In this document: piece by piece, positions 9,041 through 17,817 of the stretch
How positions within the stretch are numbered: position 1 is the first letter of the stretch
Layout of the letters: every line of letters starts with the position of its first letter
NCBI RefSeq assembly: GCF_000513095.1
Contig: NZ_BAUT01000004.1
Coordinates: forward strand, 54,563 to 118,562
DNA: 64,000 bases
From: Halalkalibacter wakoensis JCM 9140
GTDB taxonomy: Bacteria > Bacillota > Bacilli > Bacillales > Bacillaceae_D
Reading direction: 5' to 3'
Position numbers and translations under genes: made by a program
Notes under the pieces: model-generated
Told to the model about the DNA's origin: nothing
Databases searched by the model: none
Seen by the model: only the letters and a program-made list of their open reading frames with translations

Positions 9041-9080
9041 AAGTCGTATTCCGTATGTCCGGATACGGCTTTTTATCTTT
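9041..9080 (+). terminator. TPP-controlled terminator
   Basis: AAGTCGTAT (9041-9049) pairs with ATACGGCTT (9063-9071) through nine pairs including one G-U, followed by TTTATCTTTT. Its left arm is also complementary, together with the preceding CCT, to CGACTAGG (8958-8965), which offers a competing antiterminator. Confidence 0.8.
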
Positions 9081-9104
9081 TATATAGAAAAAAGGGTGGG
9101 TATC

Positions 9105-9737
9105 ATGAGAGAGTTTTCGTTATACGCAATTACTGGGGAAGCATTTCACCCAGAACGAGATTTGTTAGAGGTAATGGAAGAAGCGATCCTAGGTGGGGTC
9201 GATATTATTCAATTACGAGATAAAACGAGTAGCAAAAGAGACGTACTACAAAAGGCAAAGGCGTTACGTGAGCTAACTAAAAAGCATGATGTCATGTTTA
9301 TTGTGAATGATCATATTGATGTAGCACTAGCTGTTGATGCGGATGGAATTCACATTGGTCAAGATGATCTGCCTTTAGCTGATGCGAGAAAAATTATGGG
9401 ACAAGATAAAATTATCGGTATTTCTACTCATCAAATCGAAGAAGCACGTGAAGCCGAGGCTGGTGGTGCTGACTATATTGGAGTTGGACCGATTTTCCAT
9501 ACGAATAGCAAAGTTGATGTGGTTGATCCGGTTACGACAAACTACATTGAGCAAGTTGTAGCAGAAATTAAAATTCCTTTCGTTGCAATTGGTGGTATTA
9601 AACTGCATAACGTTCAGCAAGTAATAGATGCAGGCGCAACAAGAATTTGTATGATTTCTGAAATTGTTGGAGCAAACGATGTAAAGGGTGTTTGTGAGCA
9701 GTTTACAAGCATCTTATCTGAAAGGGTGAAAAGGTAA
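9105..9737 (+). CDS. thiE: Thiamine phosphate synthase (ThiE-type)
   Basis: A 210-residue TIM barrel. ThiE joins HMP pyrophosphate and thiazole phosphate to make thiamine phosphate. Family motifs are seen: GGVDIIQLRDK near the N-terminus, INDHIDVA-like VNDHIDVALAVDADGIHIGQ, and GADYIGVGPIF, with a phosphate-binding AIGGI loop. The ATG at 9105 is preferred over an upstream GTG (9096) because AGGGTGGG lies 4 bases before it. The thiazole tautomerase TenI is a close paralogue and occupies a similar operon place in B. subtilis; the IHIGQDD and GVGPIF motifs favour ThiE, but TenI is not excluded. Confidence 0.82.
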   Translation: MREFSLYAITGEAFHPERDLLEVMEEAILGGVDIIQLRDKTSSKRDVLQKAKALRELTKKHDVMFIVNDHIDVALAVDADGIHIGQDDLPLADARKIMGQDKIIGISTHQIEEAREAEAGGADYIGVGPIFHTNSKVDVVDPVTTNYIEQVVAEIKIPFVAIGGIKLHNVQQVIDAGATRICMISEIVGANDVKGVCEQFTSILSERVKR

Positions 9738-9738
9738 T

Positions 9739-9936
9739 ATGCAATTAGTTATTAATGGAGAAGAACATAACGTGGATGTTTCGACATTAGAAGATGTTGT
9801 CTCACACTTTGAACTAGAACCACATCTTGTTGTTACTGAGGTTGATGGGGAGATTATTGAACGAGTAAATTGGGCTGTAACAGAAATGAAAGAAGGAATG
9901 CGAATTGAGCTTGTTCAGTTCGTTGGAGGTGGATGA
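9739..9936 (+). CDS. thiS: Sulfur carrier protein ThiS
   Basis: A 65-residue ubiquitin-fold protein ending in FVGGG, the Gly-Gly tail that becomes a thiocarboxylate and gives its sulfur to thiazole formation by ThiG. It starts one base after the thiE stop and ends one base before the thiG start, so all are translated from one message. No ThiF-type adenylating enzyme is in this operon, so activation must come from a gene elsewhere. Confidence 0.93.
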   Translation: MQLVINGEEHNVDVSTLEDVVSHFELEPHLVVTEVDGEIIERVNWAVTEMKEGMRIELVQFVGGG

Positions 9937-9937
9937 A

Positions 9938-10717
9938 ATGAAAAAGAATAAACTCACAATTGCTGGAAAAGAACTATCGTCACGTTTCTTTTTAGGAACA
10001 GGAAGGTACCCGAATCCATTTGTTCAAAATGAAGCGATTAAGGCGTCAGAAGCAGAAGTACTAACGTTTGCAATCAGGAGAGTTAATCTAGGTGCACCAA
10101 ATGAGGATGCTATTTTGCAGCATTTAGAAGGGATGTCCTTTACGTATTTACCAAATACCTCAGGTGCACAAACGGCGGAAGAAGCGATTCGTATTGCGAG
10201 GTTGGCTAAGGCCTCAGGTTTAAGTGACTGGATTAAAATTGAAATTAGCGCAGATGAAAAAACGTTGCTACCTGATCCGATTGAGACATTAAAAGCAACA
10301 GAGATCCTTGCAAAAGAAGGATTTGTTGTTCTGCCATACACGTCTGATGATCCTGTTTTATGTAGAAGGTTGGAGGAAGCCGGAGCGGCGGCTGTTATGC
10401 CGGGAGGGTCGCCAATTGGAACTGGATTAGGAATTTTAAATCCGTATAATCTAGATTTGATTATTGAGCAAGCCAATGTACCAATCATCGTTGACGCAGG
10501 CCTTGGTTCTGCAGCGGATGTTGCCCAAGCCATGGAACTCGGAGCGGACGGAGTGTTAATGAATACTCCTGTAGCCAAAGCAAAAGATCCTGTAAAGATG
10601 GCTAGAGCCATGAAATATGCCATTGAAGCAGGAAGACTTTCTTATGAAGCGGGTCGAATTCCAAAGAAAAAGTACGCGACAGCAAGCAGTGGTTTAACTG
10701 AGTTTGTACCAAAATAG
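9938..10717 (+). CDS. thiG: Thiazole synthase ThiG
   Basis: 259 residues forming a TIM barrel that builds the thiazole phosphate ring from DXP, dehydroglycine and ThiS thiocarboxylate. The Schiff-base lysine is probably Lys100 in DWIKIEI. Other family motifs are FFLGTGRYP at the N-terminus, [33 protein letters not shown] and LMNTPVA. The ATG at 9938 is used (GGAGGT 7 bases upstream, inside thiS), not upstream starts within thiS. Confidence 0.95.
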   Translation: MKKNKLTIAGKELSSRFFLGTGRYPNPFVQNEAIKASEAEVLTFAIRRVNLGAPNEDAILQHLEGMSFTYLPNTSGAQTAEEAIRIARLAKASGLSDWIKIEISADEKTLLPDPIETLKATEILAKEGFVVLPYTSDDPVLCRRLEEAGAAAVMPGGSPIGTGLGILNPYNLDLIIEQANVPIIVDAGLGSAADVAQAMELGADGVLMNTPVAKAKDPVKMARAMKYAIEAGRLSYEAGRIPKKKYATASSGLTEFVPK

Positions 10718-10738
10718 AAAGACATTGGGGGGAGACAG

Positions 10739-11848
10739 GTGTCAGAGAAAGTAGTGGTATTAGGAGGGGGCGTCATTGGTCTAGCTACCGCTTTTGAGCT
10801 GAGTAGACGAAACTTTGATGTAACTGTACTAGAGAAAACTAGTTGTGGGGGACAAGCATCCGGAGCAGCCGCGGGGATGCTTGCTCCTTATTCCGAAATT
10901 GGAGAAGATCCAGATGACTTTTTTAAACTTTGTCTTGATAGTTTGCGGATGTATAAAAAATGGCAAGCAGAAGTAAAAGGTATGTCTAAAATGGATTTTG
11001 AGTTTTCGGAAAGTGGAAGTCTGCATGCCGTTTATCATGATGCAGATGTTTTAGCTCTTGAAACACGACAATCATGGCAACGTGACTGGGGGGCTGAAAC
11101 GGAGCTTATTATGGGAGATCGTTTATGGGAGATGGAGCCCTCTCTTTCAAAAGAAATAAAAGCAGCTATGTATTATCCAGAAGAGAGCCATGTATTTGCT
11201 CCTGATTATGTGAAGGCGCTTGAGGCGGCATGTCGGTTGAACGGCGTACAAATTTTTGAACAGCTTGAACAGGTTGATGTGGTGGATTGGAAAGAGTCTA
11301 TTACCCTTCGTGCTAAAGATGGAAGGGTATTTAAGGGAGATCGTCTCATCGTGTGTTCGGGAGCATGGTCTAGTGAATTAGAAGAAGTGTTTGGAGTGCG
11401 GATTCCTGTTTATCCGATCCGTGGTCAAATTTGTGCATATGAAGTTCCTGTTGAACAGATTAAGCATATTGTTTATACAAGTCAAGGGTACCTTGTTCCA
11501 AAAGCAAACGGAACCCTAGTAAATGGTGCTTCAGAAGACATTGCTGGATTTCGCACAGATGTGACAGAAAAAGGCATAGCAAGACTAACAAATTGGAACA
11601 AGAAGGTGTTCCCGTTTCTTGAAAAAGAAACGCCATTTCACACTTGGGCCGGATTGCGTCCGGCAACTCAAGACGGGTTTCCATTAATAGGAAAACTTGA
11701 GGAAGCGCCGCATGTCGTGTTTGCGACAGGTCATTATCGAAATGGAATTTTATTAAGTCCGATTACTGCGGTTGCTGTAGCAGATTTGTTGGATGAAAAA
11801 GAACCTTATTCTCCACTTGCCTCTTGTAAACCAGAGCGCTTTTCGTAA
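10739..11848 (+). CDS. thiO: Glycine oxidase ThiO
   Basis: 369 residues, an FAD-dependent oxidoreductase of the DAO family that oxidises glycine to the imine used by ThiG. The dinucleotide-binding motif VVLGGGVIGLATAFELSRR is at the N-terminus, followed by GGQASGAAAGMLAPY, typical of ThiO; near the C-terminus are WAGLRPATQDGFPLIG and GHYRNGILLSP. The GTG start at 10739 follows a GGGGGGA ribosome-binding site. Confidence 0.93.
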   Translation: MSEKVVVLGGGVIGLATAFELSRRNFDVTVLEKTSCGGQASGAAAGMLAPYSEIGEDPDDFFKLCLDSLRMYKKWQAEVKGMSKMDFEFSESGSLHAVYHDADVLALETRQSWQRDWGAETELIMGDRLWEMEPSLSKEIKAAMYYPEESHVFAPDYVKALEAACRLNGVQIFEQLEQVDVVDWKESITLRAKDGRVFKGDRLIVCSGAWSSELEEVFGVRIPVYPIRGQICAYEVPVEQIKHIVYTSQGYLVPKANGTLVNGASEDIAGFRTDVTEKGIARLTNWNKKVFPFLEKETPFHTWAGLRPATQDGFPLIGKLEEAPHVVFATGHYRNGILLSPITAVAVADLLDEKEPYSPLASCKPERFS

Positions 11849-11876
11849 ATAAAACATAATAGGAGGAGGCTGATGT

Positions 11877-12680
11877 ATGTCACTTGCTAAAACGTTAACA
11901 ATTGCTGGCTCAGATAGTGGTGGTGGAGCTGGTATTCAAGCAGACTTAAAAACATTTCAAGAGTTACATACGTTTGGGATGAGCGTTATTACAGCGTTAA
12001 CGGCTCAAAATACATTAGGAGTTCATGGCGTTTATCCACAATCAATCGAAGCCATTGAGGCTCAAATTGATGCGGTCTTATCTGATATAGGGGCAGACGC
12101 AGTGAAGACGGGAATGTTGTTTTCCGCGGAAATTATTACTTTAGTTTCCAACAAGTTAAGGCAATATGAAGTGAGTAATATTGTTGTCGATCCGGTTATG
12201 ATCGCAAAAGGCGGAGCTTCACTTTTACAAGAAGAGGCTGTGCAAGCTCTTAAACATGAATTGTTACCAATTTCTACGGTAATTACGCCGAATTTGCCAG
12301 AAGCAGCTAAGCTACTAGGGCGAGCGGAAATGAAAACAGTAGATGAGATGAAACAGGCAGCTGTCGATTTACATAAACTAGGGCCGACGTATGTCGTTTT
12401 AAAAGGTGGACATTTAACAGAAGGTCCAGCTGTTGACTTATTGTATGATGGGGAAGAGTTCTTCGAATTAAAAGTAGAACGAATCGATACAAAGCATACG
12501 CATGGAACGGGTTGTACATTTGCAGCAGCCATTGCAGCCGAGCTAGCAAAAAGTGCTACAATAAAAGATGCAACAGAGACGGCTAAGCAATTTATTACCG
12601 CTGCTATTTCTAATTCGTTAGTAATTGGTAGAGGCATTGGCCCTACAAATCATGCTGCATATCGACATTTAGGGAAGTAA
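11877..12680 (+). CDS. thiD: Hydroxymethylpyrimidine/phosphomethylpyrimidine kinase ThiD
   Basis: A 267-residue ribokinase-fold enzyme that phosphorylates HMP and HMP-P to HMP-PP for ThiE. Seen are TIAGSDSGGGAGIQADLKTF at the N-terminus, GADAVKTGML, VVDPVM, TPNLPEA and the anion-hole motif HGTGCTF. AGGAGGAGG precedes the ATG. It is the last gene of the riboswitch-controlled operon, closed by a terminator. Confidence 0.94.
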   Translation: MSLAKTLTIAGSDSGGGAGIQADLKTFQELHTFGMSVITALTAQNTLGVHGVYPQSIEAIEAQIDAVLSDIGADAVKTGMLFSAEIITLVSNKLRQYEVSNIVVDPVMIAKGGASLLQEEAVQALKHELLPISTVITPNLPEAAKLLGRAEMKTVDEMKQAAVDLHKLGPTYVVLKGGHLTEGPAVDLLYDGEEFFELKVERIDTKHTHGTGCTFAAAIAAELAKSATIKDATETAKQFITAAISNSLVIGRGIGPTNHAAYRHLGK

Positions 12681-12685
12681 TAAGG

Positions 12686-12735
12686 AAGGATCTTTCAAAA
12701 AGTCAAAGTGAACTTTTTGTGAGATCCTCTTTTTA
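12686..12735 (+). terminator. Rho-independent terminator of the thiamine operon
   Basis: AGGATCT (12687-12693) pairs with AGATCCT (12722-12728), with an inner CAAAAAGT/ACTTTTTG stem, followed by TTTTT. Confidence 0.85.
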
Positions 12736-12847
12736 TGGAGTATTTGCTTCATTCTTACGTAAGTCGTTTACTTCTTCCACATAAATCGATTAGTATAAGA
12801 GTAAGGGTTGTATCTTGGGTGTAGAACATAGGAAGGAAGAAAAGAAT

Positions 12848-13438
12848 ATGTTTCGCGGAAATAAACCAGTACTTATTTTACCAGCCATTTTAGCAATCAT
12901 CATGATTTTAGGAGGCTATCATTTTTTGCAAGGCTCTGAAACAATTACAAATGAGGAATTGCAAGATGTGATGGAATTCGAGCTTGATTATACTCAAACA
13001 GAGAAGGGGATCAAGTTAACGGGAGAATGGGATTGGACCATCATGCCACAAGAGGGTTTGTATGGCGAAGATTATATCGGGATTGTTGTAATGGATCAGG
13101 AAACAGGTGTACCACGTACAGATGTTGATTTACAAGGGAGCCTTGAGCTATTATATGCAGGTCAACCAATTGAACAAACAGACGGGACGACTGTTGATAA
13201 CGGATTAATTTTTTCTTTTTCAAATAAATTAGTGGAGCATGAAAGCTTTGGAAATATCGGTCAATTTGAAGTTTTGTTCGATGGGGAAGGGATCGATAAA
13301 GAAGATATTATTGTCACTCTTTTGCATACATGGACAGAGCATGCTCCCCTTGATAAAACAGATGCTTTACTTGTAGAACCTACTTTTATTGGTGCAGCAA
13401 ATGTTCCTTATTGGACAGTGGAGAAGAGATTGCAATAA
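12848..13438 (+). CDS. Membrane-anchored protein of unknown function
   Basis: 196 residues from the ATG at 12848 (ribosome-binding site AAGGAAG 8 bases upstream; a TTG further upstream is less likely). One N-terminal membrane segment (about residues 7-24) is followed by an acidic outer domain rich in beta-strand. No family is recognised. It lies 26 bases before the DUF1385-YqgV gene and is probably co-transcribed with it, so it may serve the same, possibly thiamine-related, process; that link is inference. Confidence 0.75.
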   Translation: MFRGNKPVLILPAILAIIMILGGYHFLQGSETITNEELQDVMEFELDYTQTEKGIKLTGEWDWTIMPQEGLYGEDYIGIVVMDQETGVPRTDVDLQGSLELLYAGQPIEQTDGTTVDNGLIFSFSNKLVEHESFGNIGQFEVLFDGEGIDKEDIIVTLLHTWTEHAPLDKTDALLVEPTFIGAANVPYWTVEKRLQ

Positions 13439-13464
13439 GGACTAAAGAAGGGGAAGGTACGTGC

Positions 13465-14571
13465 ATGAAAATTAGAGGACTGTCTTATCAAAATGGTATT
13501 TTTTATATTGGTAGACAACATGTTGCATGCGCCTACCATGAAAAGGGCCGCTTGAAAAGTTGGATTAAGCCAATCAATGTAGCGACCCTTGGTGTAATGA
13601 TGAAGCAAATTACTCTATCTATGCCGATTTGGTTTAAATTATTTACTTTCTTTTTAGTTGGTCTCATATTTATCCCAAAAATAGTCACTATTTTCTATCC
13701 GATCAATTGGAACGGGCTTCCTTATTACTTTTTGCTTTATTATATATTCGGTACTCATTTTATCTTCCCAAAGCAGCTTCGCCAATATCACGGTGCTGAA
13801 CATAAAGTTTTTAGTGATAAAGGTGTCATACGCAGGGCTCGTCTTCCTTTGATAAAAAAAGCAAGCATTACAAATCGGTATTGCTCAACCAATATCGTCG
13901 TCATTTATTTTCTAAGTGTTATCTTGATTGGTAGTAGTTTAGCTGCAATAATGGAGAGTGGAGCTAGAGCAGTAGAGGTTGCGTCTTATAGTAGTTTGCT
14001 GCTTGTTCCGATTATTCAAAGGCTAATGAATATAGAAGGATTTGGTTTTGTTAAAAAAGTCATTTTATCGGTATCCTATTGGTTACAAATACATGTAACG
14101 ACAACAGAGCCTGAGAGAAGACATATGATTGCCTCAATCGAGTCGTATCGTAAGCTTGCATCAAAAGAATTTCCTGATAAATTGGTTGTAAAAAGGCCTG
14201 TACGAAAGAAGGAGGAAACATATATGGCAATTGTGGATGTAACAATAATACCAATTGGAACAGATTCACCAAGTGTGAGTAAATATGTGGCAGAAATACA
14301 AGAAGTGTTAAAAACATATGAGGGCAAAATTACGTATCAATTAACCCCAATGAGTACCCTTATTGAAGGGGAATTGCCTGTGTTATTTGAAGTCATACAA
14401 GCCATTCATGAGGTTCCATTTAAACATGGCCTACAGCGAGTGGCGACAAATATTCGAATTGACGATAGACGTGATAAACGAGCAACAATGGAAGGTAAGG
14501 TAGAAGCGGTTCAAGCGCACTTAAGTCAAGTCGAACTAGAAACAGAGCCAGTTCAACATAAAGAATCATGA
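13465..14571 (+). CDS. DUF1385 (YqhQ-like) membrane protein fused to thiamine-binding protein YqgV
   Basis: 368 residues. Residues about 50-220 form a membrane domain with the DUF1385 signature QYHGAEHKVF followed by NRYCSTN. From residue 254 the sequence is a complete MTH1187/YqgV domain (MAIVDVTIIPIGTD..., QLTPMSTLIEG, RIDDRRDKR), a family whose members bind thiamine. The junction ATG at 14224 has its own AAGGAGG (14209-14215) 8 bases upstream, so free YqgV can also be made. No stop separates the two parts. The start ATG at 13465 follows GAAGGGGAAGG. The neighbouring thiamine operon supports a thiamine-related role. Confidence 0.8.
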   Translation: MKIRGLSYQNGIFYIGRQHVACAYHEKGRLKSWIKPINVATLGVMMKQITLSMPIWFKLFTFFLVGLIFIPKIVTIFYPINWNGLPYYFLLYYIFGTHFIFPKQLRQYHGAEHKVFSDKGVIRRARLPLIKKASITNRYCSTNIVVIYFLSVILIGSSLAAIMESGARAVEVASYSSLLLVPIIQRLMNIEGFGFVKKVILSVSYWLQIHVTTTEPERRHMIASIESYRKLASKEFPDKLVVKRPVRKKEETYMAIVDVTIIPIGTDSPSVSKYVAEIQEVLKTYEGKITYQLTPMSTLIEGELPVLFEVIQAIHEVPFKHGLQRVATNIRIDDRRDKRATMEGKVEAVQAHLSQVELETEPVQHKES

Positions 14572-14572
14572 A

Positions 14573-14620
14573 AAAAGGTTGTCACACAGGTAAAGACCTG
14601 TGCGACAATCTTTTTTTATT
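14573..14620 (+). terminator. Rho-independent terminator after the YqgV fusion gene
   Basis: AGGTTGTCACACAGGT and ACCTGTGCGACAATCT form a long stem with a 4-base loop (AAAG) followed by TTTTTTT. It also overlaps the end of the convergent yjcF. Confidence 0.85.
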
Positions 14621-15041
14621 TTAGGGGTTTTATCATTGTTACATGTGGAATGCCCGCATCGAGAAATTCTCCAGAGACAGTTTCATACCCCAGCTTATGA
14701 TAAAAATCCTGAGCTTGAATTTGGGCATTTAGCTTTGCTTTCGTTGCCCCTTCAAGCTGAGCTGTTTCTTCAATTGCTTTCATTAATTGTCTTCCGGCTC
14801 CTGTACCTCGAGCTTCTTTAGAAACGCATATTCGTTCAATTTTTCCATACCCATCTACAAAACGAAGCCTACCAGCACCGACTGCCTTTGTTTGATTATA
14901 AAGAACGAAATGAATCGCTTCTTGTTCGTGCTGGTCTATTTCTTCTTCTATTGGAACATTTTGTTCTTCAACAAACACTTCAGTTCGAATTTTATAAGCT
15001 TCCTGTAGTTGATCTTTTGTTGTAACTTTTACGACATTCAT
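14616..15041 (-). CDS. yjcF: GNAT family acetyltransferase YjcF
   Basis: 141 residues. The GNAT acetyl-CoA loop is VSKEARGTGAGRQLM, preceded by VGAGRLRF and followed by AQDFYHKLGYE. Length and the N-terminal EAYKIRTEVFVEEQNVP match the YjcF group. The substrate is unknown. It is the last gene of a yjcH-yjcG-yjcF cluster in the same order as B. subtilis, six bases after yjcG. Confidence 0.85.
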   Translation of the reverse strand: MNVVKVTTKDQLQEAYKIRTEVFVEEQNVPIEEEIDQHEQEAIHFVLYNQTKAVGAGRLRFVDGYGKIERICVSKEARGTGAGRQLMKAIEETAQLEGATKAKLNAQIQAQDFYHKLGYETVSGEFLDAGIPHVTMIKPLK

Positions 15042-15047
15042 AATTAG

Positions 15048-15563
15048 TTAAGCGTCCTTTCCAAGATGAAATGTTTCATAGACCGTCCAAGAGCCATTTT
15101 CAAGTTGATAGAGCAATTGCATGCGGTTTATGGTTTCTTGGTGTTCAATTGTTTTCATTTTGAGTTGGCCAGCAACATCAGAATGTTCCTGATTCGATAA
15201 GTCTTGACCAATTGTTAGATGAGGAATAAATCCATACTTTTCATTACGAGAAAAGGGATCTTGGTGCAAAGCATCGTACAGATACATTAATGATGCATGT
15301 TCACGAATTTTAAAGAAAATCGTATTGGATTGTGGGTAAAAAGTATCTACTTTATAAATATTAATGTGAACCGGTTGGGCATTATTTGCAATTTCCTTTA
15401 AGGTTGAAATGTATAAAGGCAATTCCTCTTCTGATATTTCAAACGTTTCTTTCAAGGTGATGTGAGGCGGTATGAGTGCATAATGCGAATCATAACGCAT
15501 CCGATATGAATTCGCATGATCTTGCAGCTCTTTAGATGGAAATAGGGCAATTCCATAGTTCAA
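15048..15563 (-). CDS. yjcG: 2H phosphoesterase-like protein YjcG
   Basis: 171 residues, matching YjcG of B. subtilis. Two catalytic HxT/S motifs of the 2H phosphoesterase (2'-5' RNA ligase-like) fold are visible: His34 in PPHITL and His115 in IPHLTIG. The physiological substrate is not known. It lies between the esterase gene yjcH and the acetyltransferase gene yjcF. Confidence 0.9.
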   Translation of the reverse strand: MNYGIALFPSKELQDHANSYRMRYDSHYALIPPHITLKETFEISEEELPLYISTLKEIANNAQPVHINIYKVDTFYPQSNTIFFKIREHASLMYLYDALHQDPFSRNEKYGFIPHLTIGQDLSNQEHSDVAGQLKMKTIEHQETINRMQLLYQLENGSWTVYETFHLGKDA

Positions 15564-15589
15564 GTTAAACTCCTCCTTTTACTTGTCTT

Positions 15590-16330
15590 TTACGCCAATA
15601 ACGTGGTTAATCCCCTTGGCAAATCTTTTTGCCAATACGTCCAGGTGTGGTCTCCATCAAACTCTTCATATGTGTAAGAAAAAGGCATTTTTTTTAATAG
15701 GGCATACAGTTCCCTATTAGGTGTAACAAAATCAAGAACTTGACCGTCTGTTGTTTTAACGTTTGTTTCTTTCTTACCTATAACATGGTAAATAGATAAA
15801 TTCTCATTTTTCTCATAAGAAGCTACAGTCGTTAATACTTTATCATTTACATAGGGAGAATGCATCATCACTTGTCCAAACAGGTTTGGATACTGTAAAG
15901 CTGTTAATAATGATACGGTTCCAGCAAGAGAGTCTCCAGCCAATGTCCTTGATGAAGCTAGTTGATGAGTTGGAAAGTTATGATCGATAAATGGAACAAG
16001 TTCATGAGCAAGAAAGCGTACATATGCGTCTACCTTTTCTCCGTTAGGATGATATCTCTTTCTGCGTTCAGCTACAGAAGGATACGGAACCGCAACGATG
16101 ATGGTTTCTCTCACTTCACCTTCATCTATCAATTGTTCTAATTGTCTTGGAATCCGTCCAAGTTGGAAGTAATCATGACCATCTTGGCAAATTAGAACAT
16201 CATAAGATTGAAGAGGCGTGAAGTTTGGAGGTGTATATACTAGCAAAGAAATTTCTTCTTGTAGTTCTTTACTCTGAATACTTCTTTCTGAAATCATTCC
16301 TTCTAATGAGCGGTAACTCATCTGTTTCAA
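15590..16330 (-). CDS. yjcH: Esterase-like alpha/beta hydrolase YjcH
   Basis: 246 residues of the Fes/IroE-type esterase D superfamily. The nucleophile elbow is GDSLAG within LAGDSLAGTVSL, and the likely catalytic His is in FDGDHTW near the C-terminus. Residues HELVPFIDHNFPT fit the family. Siderophore esterase activity is known for relatives, but nothing here ties this gene to siderophores. First gene of the yjcHGF cluster. Confidence 0.85.
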   Translation of the reverse strand: MKQMSYRSLEGMISERSIQSKELQEEISLLVYTPPNFTPLQSYDVLICQDGHDYFQLGRIPRQLEQLIDEGEVRETIIVAVPYPSVAERRKRYHPNGEKVDAYVRFLAHELVPFIDHNFPTHQLASSRTLAGDSLAGTVSLLTALQYPNLFGQVMMHSPYVNDKVLTTVASYEKNENLSIYHVIGKKETNVKTTDGQVLDFVTPNRELYALLKKMPFSYTYEEFDGDHTWTYWQKDLPRGLTTLLA

Positions 16331-16493
16331 CCCCTTTTATAGAAGATCTCTTTTTTATTTTACCTAATGATTGTTAAGAATGCTATGTTAAGGTAAGGAA
16401 TATAATATTTAACTTAAAATGGGAAGTCTCGAACAAATTGAGAAGTTCTGTAATATTTTGTACTATATAGAAAAGACAGAAAGGTGAGATAAG

Positions 16494-16679
16494 ATGGCGA
16501 GTATTCCAAGATGGATTTATTATAAACAAGTTTTCAAATCGAAGTTTCAAGCTGGATGTGTGAAAGCGAAAATAGAAGACAATTGGATGAATGGATATGA
16601 AATAGGTCCACTTGTTGAAATTAAAAAACTTCGGACAGATAAGTATGTTGTGCGCTACACGTATGATGAAAAAGTATAG
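16494..16679 (+). CDS. Small basic protein of unknown function
   Basis: 61 residues, Lys-rich, with a predicted beta-rich pattern (VEIKKLRTDKYVVRYTYDEK). AAAGGTGAG precedes the ATG by 8 bases. No family recognised. It stands alone, divergent from yjcH and convergent on msrB. Confidence 0.6.
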   Translation: MASIPRWIYYKQVFKSKFQAGCVKAKIEDNWMNGYEIGPLVEIKKLRTDKYVVRYTYDEKV

Positions 16680-16723
16680 CTGTAGATAATGGATAAACAG
16701 ATAAGGGGTAAAAAGGAAAAAAT

Positions 16724-16776
16724 AAACAGGGTGAGTCGAAAAAGATTCAATGGATCTTTGAACTCGCCCTGTTTTT
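16724..16776 (-). terminator. Terminator of the msrAB operon (probably bidirectional)
   Basis: AAACAGGGTGAGT and ACTCGCCCTGTTT pair around an inner AAAGATTCAATGGATCTTT hairpin; both flanks are A/T-rich, giving a U-rich end to the minus-strand transcript. Confidence 0.75.
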
Positions 16777-16779
16777 TAC

Positions 16780-17214
16780 TTAATCAAAAAGTTTTTTATA
16801 AGATGGGTATCCTTCTTTTTCTAGTTCCGATTTAGGAATGAAACGAAGAGCAGCAGAATTAATACAATATCGTAACCCATTTGGACCCGGACCATCGTTG
16901 AAAACATGGCCTAAATGAGAATCGGCTGCCTTGCTTCTTACTTCTGTTCGAATCATACCGTGAGTGTAGTCCTCTTTCTCAATAATTTCTTCGTCAACAA
17001 TCGGTTTTGTAAAACTAGGCCAGCCACATCCAGCATCATATTTATCTAATGAACTAAAAAGAGGTTTCCCAGAAACAATATCAACATAAATTCCTTCTTC
17101 TTCATGATTGTAATATTCATTTTGAAAAGGTGGTTCTGTTCCGTTTTCTTGTGTGATGGCATATTGCATCGGTGTCAGTCGTTTTTTTAATTGTTCTTTT
17201 GATTCTTTGCTCAT
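16780..17214 (-). CDS. msrB: Peptide-methionine (R)-S-oxide reductase MsrB
   Basis: 144 residues. Reduces methionine-R-sulfoxide in proteins. Catalytic Cys117 is in [20 protein letters not shown] (Cys63) and the [17 protein letters not shown] region are typical. The ATG at 17214 (GGGGAGG 6 bases upstream) is preferred to an upstream TTG. It overlaps the msrA stop by the four bases ATGA, so translation is coupled. Confidence 0.95.
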   Translation of the reverse strand: MSKESKEQLKKRLTPMQYAITQENGTEPPFQNEYYNHEEEGIYVDIVSGKPLFSSLDKYDAGCGWPSFTKPIVDEEIIEKEDYTHGMIRTEVRSKAADSHLGHVFNDGPGPNGLRYCINSAALRFIPKSELEKEGYPSYKKLFD

Positions 17215-17750
17215 TGTTCGCCTCCCCAATGGTGTTGAATAAATGCTTCTCTACCTGATCCTTTTCGATATCTCATATAATGAACTGGGTTCTTTTGATA
17301 GTAATCTTGGTGGTAATCTTCAGCTGGGTAAAATTCTTCAGCTGGTAAGATTAATGTTGCGATTGCTTTTGAGAACTTTGAGCTGTTTTCCAAGCTTACT
17401 TTAGACTGTTCAGCTAATTCCCTTTGTTTTTCATTGTGGTAGAAGATGGCTGTTCGATAAGAGTCACCACGATCAAAGAACTGGCCGCCGGGATCTGTTG
17501 GATCAATTTGTTGCCAGTAAATGGATAGAATCTTTTCGTATGAAAAAACAGTCGGATCAAATGTGATTTGAACAGCTTCAAAGTGACCTGTTGTTTCTGA
17601 ACAGACTTCCTCATATGTAGGGTTTTTTGTATGACCGCCAGTGTAGCCTGAGACAACCGATTCAATGCCTTCAAATTGATCAAAAGGTTTTACCATACAC
17701 CAAAAACACCCACCAGCAAACGTTGCTTTTTCGAAAGTGCGCTTTGTCAT
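17211..17750 (-). CDS. msrA: Peptide-methionine (S)-S-oxide reductase MsrA
   Basis: 179 residues. The active-site motif GGCFWC (Cys15) is near the N-terminus, with SGYTGG and [12 protein letters not shown] further on. It repairs the S epimer of methionine sulfoxide, complementing the coupled msrB. Order msrA-msrB is the usual Bacillus arrangement. Confidence 0.96.
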   Translation of the reverse strand: MTKRTFEKATFAGGCFWCMVKPFDQFEGIESVVSGYTGGHTKNPTYEEVCSETTGHFEAVQITFDPTVFSYEKILSIYWQQIDPTDPGGQFFDRGDSYRTAIFYHNEKQRELAEQSKVSLENSSKFSKAIATLILPAEEFYPAEDYHQDYYQKNPVHYMRYRKGSGREAFIQHHWGGEQ

Positions 17751-17817
17751 GAGAGTCCCCCCTTTTCTTTTTCACTCATTATACTAGGTATGTGAGGAAT
17801 TTGAAAATGACTAGCAT

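Noticed and set aside
10024..10623. Long minus-strand frame of 199 codons inside thiG
   Set aside because: Shadow of thiG; no ribosome-binding site and no recognisable protein.
12062..12637. Long minus-strand frame inside thiD
   Set aside because: Shadow of thiD caused by its codon usage.
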